Below, in pieces: positions 55,297-64,000 of a stretch of DNA of 64,000 nucleotides. The notes under the pieces were generated by a model. It ran no database searches, was not told where the DNA came from, and worked only from the letters and a program-made list of their open reading frames with translations. Where the stretch lies: positions 1,488,001-1,552,000 of the forward strand of contig JARGXX010000002.1 of the NCBI GenBank assembly GCA_030374765.1, written 5' to 3'. Positions within the stretch are counted from its first letter, which is position 1. The number at the start of each line of letters is the position of its first letter. The DNA is from Agarophyton chilense (lineage: Eukaryota > Rhodophyta > Florideophyceae > Gracilariales > Gracilariaceae). The translations under genes and the position numbers were made by a program.

Positions 55297-55651
55297 TACC
55301 GAGAGTTGACTTTATCGTATATCGATGAAAGAGGTCGGATAACTAAAAATCCCCCTTATAAGAACTTGTCACGCACACAGATTTGGGACTCGGGTGGAAT
55401 TGGTATCGACGCAGCCAATAGGAGCTTGGTAGAATTTCGCCTGGCGTTTGGGGCCTTTTGCGCCGCAGGTATTCATATGAGCTTCGTTGAGGCTCGTTTA
55501 ACGTAAGACGGACGACTGGAACCGACAAACCGTCTTCCAGGTCCACACCCATTAGAAGGGACCTTATCATTTGGACAAATCTATCACAATAGTTCGATCA
55601 CAGTGTTGAACGGTGAGCGATATCTCGGTATACGATGAATAAAAACTAACT

Positions 55652-57960
55652 ATGAAGCGTCCCAAGCAGAATAAAAGTTTGTTAATTCAAAACTTCGACA
55701 GTGGGTTTTTTTCTGCGTCGGCAACGTCTCTTATTACGCCAGGGCGAATTGAGATCGCAATGAAGGAGGAAAAGACCCTTCGCGCTTCGTTCTACGTGGT
55801 TCACGCCTGTCAATCCGTTCGGGCCGACTCCATCACCTCGCCTTATCATCGTCGTACTTTTCCAATGGTCGTGCGCGATGCCGAACTCGCCTTATAAGCC
55901 CGTTGGATATGCCGTTCTCCCTCCGGACTTTGTCGCTTCCGTCGGTCGTCCTATTCACTTCTCGGCAGACCAAACTGTGGGCAGCGGCTCCATGGCTTCG
56001 AACAACCAAGCGGGGAGCTCCTCGGCATACCAAGTGGCTTACGAACGTCCCGGGGATCTCTATGATCATACCATCGGACGGAATCCGCGGGCAGTGCGTC
56101 ATGCCATTCTCTCGTCCTCTGTGGAAGCATACCAGCGGTTTTGTCATATGTATCTCGACGCCCGAAGGTTTGCCAAGATAACGGATTTCTGGAGGGGCAT
56201 CAAGAACGCGCGCAGCGTCTCGTGGTATAACCGATGGTGGCATTGTCCTGTGGATCCGCATTCGGCGACGCGAAGTCGCACACTCATCCAACCGTACATG
56301 CCATACGTTCGCTGTGAGGAGTAAGCCGACTACCAGTTCCGGGTGAACAAACTCCTCCTGGACCTATACACGGGTTTCATCTCGCCTCATGGGCGCTTTC
56401 CTCCGGCTGGTCACATCCGCTTGGCGCTTATGTGCTTCCGGCCATCGTATGACTGCATGTTTTGGATGTCCAACCGGGTCCATTGGAACGAGATGCACGA
56501 GCCCAATGGACGTCTGCGTCAATCCCTGGGGTTCTTCTTTTGATGGCACCAAGTGGAGTTTCACGACATGAGCGCCGACAAACGCCTTCCGTTGTACCTC
56601 TCGCTTCCCCACGAGGATGAGAACCAATGGGCCATGTATTGGCGTATCTCGCCGCTCCTTCTGGTTCCCACGCCTTCTGTGGTGGCGTACCACTCGTCCC
56701 AACTCATGGGCGATGACAGTAACCGAAGGTCGTGGCCATCCTGGCAGGTACTCTTGGTTGAGTTCGGTGTGATGTCTCTTATGGCTTTTCTGGATACAGC
56801 GAGGTACGGAATCCGTGGTAATGTCCGTTCGGAGGACTGGAGGGTGTGGTAAGATGAGAAAATAACCGGTCCTCGAGGTCACCTAATCCCACTCCAGGAC
56901 ATCATGATCCGTTTCCTAAGGAACCTGTGCATCCAGAATATCCCCCGTTGGACCCAGTTCGACGCCGAGGAGAAAGAGGCCCTTTTGGATCATGTCCTAC
57001 AGGTGGAGTGGGGGAAGACTCTCGGGTTCCTTTGGTATGAATGGGATACCGACTAATTCACACCGATTTCGCTGCACCCGCAGGTTCAGGAAAACGCTCG
57101 TGTCTATCCCGCCAAGCATTTGAGGATTCAACCATCGGATATTCCGAGGCGTCATGTACCCGAGTATTATCCGAAAGCCACTGGTTTTGATCCTCTGTGC
57201 TTCGAGCCTGATTTGGAAGCCACGCCGTTGGTTCCTGCTGTTATGTCCGACAAAGAATCCATCGGTGAAGATCCCTTCGTCCAACGCGTGGAGGGCGTTC
57301 ATCCTCCGGTTGAGTCCGCTGTGGTGTTGACGACCGTTTCCCCTCTTCCAGCTCCTTGGGGGCGCTGCTCCTCAGGATGAGCTTTCTCATGAGCTGCCCG
57401 TCGCCCAAGTGGACATCCCTCCTTGCAAGGTTACTGTCGAGGCCGGAAGTCCTGCAGGTGATGCACTGGCTCAAACGTCCACTGGGGGCGTCGGCATCGC
57501 TCCGTCCTCTCCGTTGCCACACTTTCCCACTTCGGTCACGTCTGCAGCTTCGGGTTTCCGTCTTGTCTGCCGTACCGTTGATATAATGGCCTCGATGGAC
57601 ATTGCGAAAGTCCTGAGGGGTGCCTACTCCTGGGCGCATCGCTCGGCGCGCTACGCCGCGGTTGTCCAACAGGGTCAGGATCTAAAGACCGCTATGGTCA
57701 ATCTCCTGCAGCAGAATGCGCAGGCGATGTCCCAGAGGGCTACTGCCAACTTGTATGCCCGGTATGGTCTACATTTGAGTGACCGGGAGGCTTCCGATGG
57801 TGACAATAGTTCCCCAGGTGAATCTCCGCCGAAGAAGCGTACTCACCTCGCTGGGGCCGGATCTGGTGGTCCAGTTGGCTCCTCGGGTGACCCTAGTCCT
57901 GGTTTCGCTGCTGCAGGTTCCAATGAGGACGACGGAGTTACTCCTGTGCCGCCCCCGTGA
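55652..57960 (+). pseudogene. Long unrecognised plus-strand reading frame with stops
   Basis: From about 55878 to 57380 one frame is open apart from stops at about 56322, 56541, 56850 and 57055. A second frame continues from 57409 to 57960, and a first piece (55652-55897) precedes in a third frame. Translated segments look like real protein: aromatic-rich FWRGIKNARSVSWYNRWWHC and DCMFWMSNRVHWNEMHEPNG, then HDMSADKRLPLYLSLPHEDE and NIPRWTQFDAEEKEALLDHV. The last part is low-complexity, rich in G, S and P (SPGESPPKKRTHLAGAGSGG). Total length would be near 750 residues. I recognise no family. An AATAAA follows at 58036, and the region is convergent with the chromodomain retroelement, so it is either a decayed host or cargo gene or an antisense ORF of that element. 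Confidence 0.5.
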
Positions 57961-58035
57961 GTCTTGTTGGTGTTCCGAGCGCTTCCGCGAACCTTGAGGT
58001 CATGGTGAGGGCTTTTCTACCTCTGTTAGTTGTCA

Positions 58036-58041
58036 AATAAA
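58036..58041 (+). terminator. AATAAA polyadenylation-type signal
   Basis: AATAAA 76 bp beyond the plus-strand stop at 57960 and before the convergent retroelement's stop at 58133. Position fits a 3' end signal for the plus-strand frame; a chance hexamer is possible. Confidence 0.35.
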
Positions 58042-58132
58042 TTAATGCTTGTGCTTTCCCAAGGTCAATATTGTATCTCGAACTTGCGTGTCCCGGGACG
58101 GAGTCCAATCTTGAGAGCGTCTCCGGTCTTCC

Positions 58133-58702
58133 TCAGGTGTCTCCGAAGTACAGACCTTGTTTCCTGATGCGGGAGCTACGACGAACCGTCGTGCTCCGGC
58201 GAACCGTCAAGTCTGGAGGCGGTTTGGGAGGCTTTTTGGGATTATTCGGACCAATTGTTGCCCCCTCCTGTAGGCCGTGCTCCGAGTGGCTGGGTTTGCG
58301 CCAATAGCGGGCAATAAAATTAGCCGGAATGGTTTGAGGCTCTTGCCAAGTATCTTCTTCAGATGTGTAGCCGAACCAGCGGACGTGGTCGCGCATAGTT
58401 CCATCTTCTCCCCGACCAACGGAGATGATGCGCTCATTCACATATTCCGGTTTATGTTCATCCTGCGGTAGGAGAGTGTGGTCCAGAGGGGAAATTCCAT
58501 CGGATTCGGTTGGGAGCGATGGGTCATAGTAGTTGGAATTGACCATCGTGTGCGTGGGGCTAGTCGAGTCCTCGGGAACTGCCTTAGAAGGTGTGGAGAC
58601 TTGAGCGTCTACCTGAGGTCGTGGTGCTTCCGTTGGGCCAGGGGGCTGGGACTTTGGTGGTCCGGAGGAACTGGTAGATCGCGTCACGCGGTCAATAGAC
58701 AC
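58133..58702 (-). pseudogene. Integrase C-terminus with chromodomain
   Basis: A 189-codon piece. A proline/serine-rich linker is followed at residues about 86-135 by a chromodomain: YVNERIISVGRGEDGTM, VRWFGYTSEEDTWQEPQTIP and FIARYWRK. Aromatic residues Y87, W109 and W119 occupy aromatic-cage-like positions, which in chromoviruses bind methylated histone H3 tails and steer integration to heterochromatin. A basic, repeat-like tail (LTVRRSTTVRRSSRIRKQ) ends the protein. It is in a different frame from the integrase core, so a shift separates them. Confidence 0.8.
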
Positions 58703-58814
58703 GGTGTCCTGTAGGCTTTCAATGAGTAGCGTGATGGTGTGTTGATCGGCCTTAAGATATTTTTATGGTCCCGTAGAGCGGGGTAAGAGCTACCGCGTAG
58801 TGTCCTCGAGTTCT

Positions 58815-59702
58815 TCACTGTCCTTTGGGTGCCCTGTCCAGGTACACCAGGTCTTCTTTCCTAAAGGTCGGTTTATTCCAAACTTCTTTGTCGAAATTGA
58901 CCTTGTGGCGCCGTTGGGCTTTGGTTAGTACAGTTCTGGCCGATTGAATAATGCGGTGGATGTATCGGCCCGAGTAGCGCTTCGCCTGGCTCGGAGTCAT
59001 TCCTTCGGTTATGTCCTGGGGTATGATCGGTTCTTGAATGTCAACATCTATCGGCGGCGGCGCTTTCGTTAGGGTTAAGTCGAAAGGCGTTGTCCCTGTG
59101 GAAGCGTGCACCTGCGTGTTGTAGCCATAAACCAGTGGCTCAACGTAGTCGTCCCAGTACAATTGGTGCTCCGAAACGTAGTGTGCCAATCGGTTCAGTC
59201 CGGTGAGGTTGAAGCGTTCGGCTTGGTCATTGGTTCGCGGGTGGTACGCCGTGGTGGTCACATGTTTGATACCTATGGTAGCACAGACAAGCGAGAAGAA
59301 TTTGGATACAAAATGGCTGTCGTTTTCCGTAAGGAGGTAGAGTGGCATGCCATACGGATATACACAGAGGGACAAGAAGTCCGTGGCGACATCCGTGGCC
59401 GTTGTCCTTCCTAGGGGTAGGGCTCAGGTAAGTTTGGTAAACCTATAGGTTATAACCAAAACAAACCGTTTCCCATGGGACGACTAAGGCAAAGGCCCAA
59501 GCTTATCCATTGCGAAAGATGCCATCGAACCTGCGGCGGGGAAGAACTTCAATTTGGCCTTATGGTTGGCGCGAGACCCTCGGATTTGTGCGCACGATGT
59601 ACAGTTCCGTGCGGTTTGCCATAGGTCCTGCGCCATTTGTGGCCGGTAGAAGAACTTCCTTAGGGTCTGGTGCATTCGTCGGCCTCCAGGATGCCCAGAC
59701 AA
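58815..59702 (-). pseudogene. Chromovirus integrase zinc finger and core, broken
   Basis: The right piece (59484-59702) carries SGHPGGRRMHQTLRKFFYRP and CTSC of the HHCC finger, then FAMDKLGPLP with the first catalytic D and a stop. The left piece (58815-59375) carries YLLTENDSHFVSKFFSLVC (second D replaced by E), YHPRTNDQAERFNLTGLNR (catalytic E) and TTPFDLTLTKAPP. The end, VYLDRAPKGQ, is the GPF-side barrel, cut by a stop. The two pieces are in the same frame, separated by a stop region. Confidence 0.75.
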
Positions 59703-59752
59703 GCGGGGGAAATTGGCGAGGTATCGGAATCGCGCCCTTAGTGAACTTGGTA

Positions 59753-61798
59753 TTACCCGTTGGAGTGCGCCATGCAGCGGTGAGCGGCGACACAGTAGTC
59801 CAAATCGGTCATAGTCGAATAGGAATCCAGGGATTCCACAATTAGTAGGAATCCAGGGATTCCTACTAATTGTGCTGTTTCCTTGCAGTGCTCGTTTTCG
59901 ACCTGCGCCTGTAGAAGTTCCTCAATAGTTATAGGGAGGAGTTCTTTTTTCTCCCGTGCTATCGCATTAACCTGAGGTGGTGTCGAATTGGGCGGTACTT
60001 TCTCCCAGTCCAATAGGTATACTTCGTTCTCCTTAATCTCAGGATCCTCCGATTGCACCTTACCCATAAGGTCATTCGTTTCCTTACAGTTCTGAGGTCC
60101 ATCACCTATAAAGGGGGTAGGAATTACGTCGTCCAATGGAGTGTCATCAGTTCCGTTGGTAAAGATTGGCGACAGGGTATGGGCTGCCTGATGCTTGATG
60201 CCTGGCCTATAGGTTATCTCGTAGTCGTATTCTGACAGCCTGAGGCTCCACCTAGCGAGGCGACTTGATGCATCGGTCACATTGAGTAACCAGCGGAGTG
60301 AATCGTGGTCTGTCCTAATGGTAAACCTAGTTCCGGCGAGGTACAGAGGGAGTGTCAATATGGACCATACGATGGCTAGACATTCCTTATCGGTCGTACT
60401 GTAGTTTTGCTCCGCGGTGGTGAGCGTTCTGCTCCGGTAGCTAGTAGACCGATAGTCCTTCGGTGACTCCTGTTCCTGTAGCACTGCACAAACCAATTGG
60501 ATATCAGAGGCATCTGTGTCCAGGACGAAAGGCATATTGGGCTTTGGTAAAGCCAATATGGGTGGGCTCAGCAATTCGTCCTTTAGAGTCTGAAATGCTT
60601 TGTACTGGTTGTCGGTAAGGGCTTCGAACTCCGAAGGTGTTCCTTTCTTCAGCATCGCGTTGAGCGGGGCCGAGATCTTGCCAAACCCTTTCATGAACCG
60701 TCGGTAAACGTTGCACGAGCCGACGAAGGATCGTAGTTCCGTATGGGTCCTAGGAGTCTTAGCCTGGCGAATCGAATTTGGGGTCCGTGTGGCCCCCTTT
60801 AGCTTTCCTGGGAGGACGACGTGACCGAGTTAGTCCACTGAGGCCTGGAAGGAAGCGCATTTGCAGAGTTTCAGTGTTACTCCAGCGTCCTGTAGGATTG
60901 TTAGCACCTTCTTCACGTGGCAAAGGTGTTTCCTTACGGTCCGTGAGAAGATTATAACGTCATCCAAATAGACCAGGGAGAACTTCCATTTGACTCTGAA
61001 CAGTATAATGTCCATTACCCGTTAGAACGTGGCTGGTGCATTCTTCAAACCAAACGGCATGCGAGTAAATATGAACAGACCTTCATGGGTGGTAAACGTT
61101 GTCAGCGCTCTCGCATCTTCCGCCAAAGGGATTTGCCAGTATCCGGTGTTAGCGTCCAGTGGGGTAAATACCACAGCTTTGCCTAAGGAATCCAGACAGT
61201 CGTCCATGCAGGGTATCGGGTATGAGTCCCTCTTGCTTACTGCGTTCACCTTCCTGTAGTCGACACAGAACCTGATGGAGCCATCTTTCTTCGCCACGAG
61301 GACAAGGGGACTTGCCCAGTCGGATCGGTTTGGGGGCGCCGGCTCTATGACTTGAGCTTTGCGCATCTTTTCCATCTGGCCGGCGATAGTTTCCCTACCT
61401 TTAAGGCCGATACGGTATGGGTGCTGGAGCTGTGGTCTAGCATCATCCTGAAGGTCAATGTGATGTGTAGTGGTTCTGATTGTGCCCAATCTACCTGACC
61501 ATATGGCTTGGTATTCCCTGAGGAGATCAAGTACCTGGGGCCTATAGTATTCGAATTCTGCGCCGATAGCGACTGCGCCCTCCCAAAAGTTGACGTCCTC
61601 ATCGGGAGTTGGCGTTGCAAGGTAATCCATTTGGGCCTCCATGATGGCCACGGAGGCGAGTAGAGTGATGCAAATCATTGTACCCTTAGGTAACCGTACG
61701 GGTTTATCTCGGAAGTTGCTGATTGTGACCAAGAAGGGCATGTTGGGGTGGATGTCCATTACTCCATTAGCCATCAAGGTAAGGTGCTTCAGAACCAT
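59753..61798 (-). pseudogene. Chromovirus RT and RNase H with two nonsense codons
   Basis: Three stretches in one frame. The first (61022-61798) runs from a linker through RT blocks VLVAKKDGSIRFCVDYRKVN and FTRMPFGLKNAPATF to a TAA where CAA is usual. The second (60830-61015) holds LVYLDDVIIFSRT (catalytic YLDD) and ends at a TAG where a tyrosine codon is expected (VDxLGHVV). The third (59753-60694) holds RNase H: FVLDTDASDIQLVCAVLQEQ, TDKECLAIVWS and FTIRTDHDSLRWLL. Near 59850 a 26-nt insertion makes a palindrome and shifts the frame before integrase. Confidence 0.85.
59837..59874. repeat. 38-bp perfect palindrome created by a 26-nt insertion
   Basis: Arms 59837-59854 and 59857-59874 are exact reverse complements around AG. 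AGGAATCCAGGGATTCC is also present twice as a direct repeat, at 59821-59837 and 59847-59863, offset by 26 nt. Removing 26 nt restores a simple sequence that reads through to integrase. Confidence 0.9.
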
Positions 61799-61938
61799 TT
61801 TCTGGTGGTTCTAAATCGTTACGGGACCTGAGGTCTGGAAATGGACCGATACAGCGATTTCGGTCATCAGGGGTATCGTTATGGTCTACGTGATGCGTGG
61901 GTGATCCTTGGGGTCTTCCTTGCCTGAACGAAATCTTG

Positions 61939-62178
61939 CTAGCCCAACGGGAGCAGCTTAAGATGGACCAAGTTGGGACTAGCGCCTGTGTCCAATACAG
62001 CTGTGGTCACTCGAGAGTTGTTGGAACGAATTCCTACGGTTACTCGAACATTATAGTTCTCTTTCCTGAGGATACAGACGGGGTCGTTACTGTGTTTCAA
62101 TTGTGATTCATCCTGAGTAGTCCATTGTGGGTCGTTTGTATTGGGAGGTGAAGAGCTCTTTGGCTCATGACCGTCCAA
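61939..62178 (-). pseudogene. Chromovirus protease
   Basis: Seventy-nine codons including NYNVRVTVGIRSNNSRVTTA and VLDTGASPNLVHLKLLP. The DTGA active site of the aspartic protease is intact; it works as a dimer in the family. The piece is in another frame than the neighbouring gag and RT and stops soon after the active site, so the protease would not be made as part of Pol. Confidence 0.65.
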
Positions 62179-62314
62179 TTGGTTGAGGCAGGGGCTTACA
62201 GAGGGAGGATTTGCCTCGAGTCGTCCCTCTAGGAGTTTCCGATGGGGTTTCCGTTACTTCCTGAGGATAGGGTTCTTCCACGGGGTCGTCCGTAGGATCT
62301 AAAATGGCGTGGAC

Positions 62315-63936
62315 CTATGGGGCTTTGATCGGAGTGTCCGGAGGCGTGGCATAGCTTGAGCTTCCAGGAGTCCCTGTGGTTAGATGCTGTGCCCTGTTAT
62401 ACATTCTTTCGGATCTTCGCACCAGGTAATTCTCTTCCCTTAGGGCTAGGAGGGTTTTTAGTGCGTCCTCAGGCCGAAACTGCAGACAGTCACAAGGTTG
62501 GGTCAGTGACAGGCATAGGAAGCAAGCCCTTGGGGAGCGAACAGAAACGTCCTTGCGGGGCGGAAAGGGAGCATACTTAGGTGTGGGTGGTCCAGTGGTC
62601 GCTGTAGTTTCCTGGGAGGTGTATGATGGGGGCCCGGACTGAGGAGCACTTAAATTGACCGCGAGGACATCTCCCGAATCGGCGTGAATGAGTGAAGCAT
62701 CCATGTCCGACTCCGTGGAGCTATCCGAATGGGCTTGGTTGGGTTCAAGCAATGAAGTTGCGTGTCCTCTAGCTAAGTCATCGTTGTGCCTGGAGATCCT
62801 GTAGGGTTTTGGATAACCCTCGGCGTAGGAAACGAGCCTTCGGAAGGCGTATTGAGGGTTTTCCGTGTGGTAATTGCGCACATGTGTCCGAATGGAAGGG
62901 ATCAATCCCGTGATGAAGTGGCGTTTAATCCATCCTTCGGAGTACCCGTTTCCACATCGGTAAGTCTTCTTCTATAGGTCGTCTGCGAAAGCCGATTCGG
63001 TCATGTTGGAGCTCTGCCTAAAGGAGATAACTTTCTGGTGGGCATCCATTATGACATCATCAGTGACGTAGGTTTCCAAGAGGTAATGAACAACCTGGGG
63101 GTATGACCTGAGGTGCTCACGGTCTTGAGCATCCACCAGGTCAATTGTGCCCGATGTCTTCGAAACCATTCGGTCACGCGCCTGTCCTGTAAGGAAGAAT
63201 TGGCAAACGTAGAGAGCGGCGCCCTCGTGGACACCGTTCTGATCACAGACCGTACGGAACAAACTGAGAAACCCAGGTACAGCAATGGGCTCGGAACCCG
63301 AGAACTTGTCCGTAATGGTTAGTAGCATCCGTTTGGCCTATTTGGCGGCTCTGCGAGCCATAGAACCAAACTATTTCGCGGACCTGTCAGCCAATCGGTA
63401 ATTCCGGTAGTCTAGAACCTTAAGGAAAAGTTCGGTTGTTGTTTTCAGTGGTTTGAGGTCTCGAACTGCAGCCCCATCCACTTCCGAGTCGGTCGTTTTG
63501 GTCGAGGCCGATTCGGAATCACTCCTGTCCGAATGGTCTCTTCTTTTACTCCTTCTGTTCTTCTTTCTCCTGCGGTTACTTCTTTTCTTTCCAACGGAAT
63601 AGGGACCTAAAGGATTGATATCTCTATCAGATACGATGGAGCCCTGAGGTCGCTTCACCTCATATAATCCGTCGGGTGGGCCAGCGGTCTCTCTTTTAGA
63701 CGCGTAGCTTCCCTTCTGCTCCTCGCTTGTTCCACCCTTTGATTTTCCCGATGAGCAACCTGTCTCTCATCTAGACGCGAAGCTTCTCTTCTGCTCACTG
63801 ATTGTTCCAACATGGGGTTTTCCTGATGGTATTCCCGGCGAGGGGCGGATAAGGCCGCCACTCCTGGGGGTTTGGTAGAGGTTTGCCATATGGAGACCGG
63901 ATGGTTAATTTGTGGTGGAGTGGTCCTAGGGACCAA
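62315..63936 (-). pseudogene. Chromovirus gag, broken
   Basis: Pieces at 63371-63658, 62972-63328 and 62315-62905 share one frame with stops between. The middle one has the retrotransposon gag look (AALYVCQFFLTGQARDRMVS, then HLRSYPQVVHYLLETYVTDD). An upstream piece in another frame (63655-63936) contains a tandem repeat (SRREASRLDERQVAH, RSRREATRLKERPLAH). A basic run (KRSNRRRKKNRRSKRR) occurs near 63590. No CCHC knuckle is visible in the 62315-62905 piece. The label is by position and composition. Confidence 0.6.
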
Positions 63937-64000
63937 ATTGACTGCCTGGCGGGTGACTGCTTCTTGAACAGCCTGTAGGAGGGAGTCTATGAATAATTCA

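Larger units (their letters stand above)
51463..55570 (-). mobile_element. Decayed Ty3/gypsy element lacking gag
   Basis: Minus-strand pieces in order from the right: a protease-like segment (about 55069-55296), RT (about 54480-54730), RNase H (53909-54300) and integrase (about 52700-53290). The tail (51463-52400) is serine/threonine/proline-rich, in the position of an integrase C-terminus. RNase H after RT and before integrase is the Ty3/gypsy order. No gag is seen; at 55.6 kb it meets the long plus-strand frame. Many stops and lost catalytic residues mark an old insertion. No LTR pair was found. Confidence 0.72.
58133..64000 (-). mobile_element. Chromodomain-bearing Ty3/gypsy element, decayed, running off the right edge
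   Basis: Minus-strand order from the right edge: gag (62.3-63.9 kb), protease with VLDTGASPNLV (61939-62178), RT and RNase H (59753-61798), integrase (58815-59702) and a C-terminal chromodomain (58133-58702). This is a chromovirus-type Ty3/gypsy architecture. Pol is kept in one frame across two nonsense codons and then shifted. No LTR was identified; the left one should lie left of 58133, and the 5' LTR is outside the window. It is distinct from the young gypsy at 3-10 kb. Confidence 0.85.

Noticed and set aside
55090-55506. 138-codon plus-strand frame
   Set aside because: Antisense to the gypsy protease-like segment, and no independent similarity.

Overview
The window looks like nuclear DNA from a eukaryote with few introns and many transposons. 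NOP14, a ribosome-biogenesis gene, is a single uninterrupted 785-codon frame, and almost everything else recognisable is a mobile element or a broken gene. The mix of Ty3/gypsy (with and without a chromodomain), Ty1/copia, a tyrosine-recombinase (DIRS-like) retroelement, a Plavaka-type CACTA-superfamily transposon and PIF/Harbinger-like transposases fits a red alga or a similar repeat-rich protist. That assignment is an inference; nothing here fixes the lineage.

Layout. 0-3.2 kb: the end of an unidentified plus-strand gene, then NOP14 on the minus strand, which carries a 34-nt-arm hairpin in its coding sequence. 3.26-10.10 kb: a complete, recently inserted Ty3/gypsy element (1144-bp LTRs with two visible differences, 5-bp target duplication GATGT) whose Gag-Pol frame starts inside its own LTR. 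11.8-15.4 kb: an HSP70 pseudogene, a tRNA-like block and the tail of a trehalose-phosphatase-type gene. 16-17.2 kb: a GC-rich block of short repeats. 17.7-20.5 kb: an unrecognised decayed gene and a NAM-associated/Myb-like gene remnant. 20.9-24.7 kb: an old copia element on the minus strand, followed by a small C2H2 zinc-finger frame. 26.93-32.79 kb: a DNA transposon with 18-bp perfect terminal inverted repeats, a decayed Plavaka-like transposase, an accessory frame, three palindromes and several tandem arrays. 34.5-38.2 kb: a DIRS-like element (gag, RT, RNase H, tyrosine recombinase). 39-43 kb: two Harbinger-type transposase remnants around an intact C2H2 zinc-finger gene. 45-47.2 kb: copia fragments. 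47.4-49.5 kb: a PAP2-phosphatase pseudogene and a second NAM-associated/Myb-like gene. 50-51 kb: unassigned frames. 51.4-55.6 kb: a gag-less gypsy remnant. 55.65-57.96 kb: a long unrecognised plus-strand reading frame with several stops. 58.1-64 kb: a decayed chromodomain-bearing gypsy element that runs off the right edge.

Few genes look capable of acting together. NOP14 and the zinc-finger gene at 41 kb are the only clearly intact host-type genes. The rest records repeated insertion, decay and local template-switch-like rearrangement. The best leads are the LTR-internal Gag start, the two template-switch-like palindromes, the delimited Plavaka-like element with structured internal repeats, and the long plus-strand frame at 55.7-58 kb.
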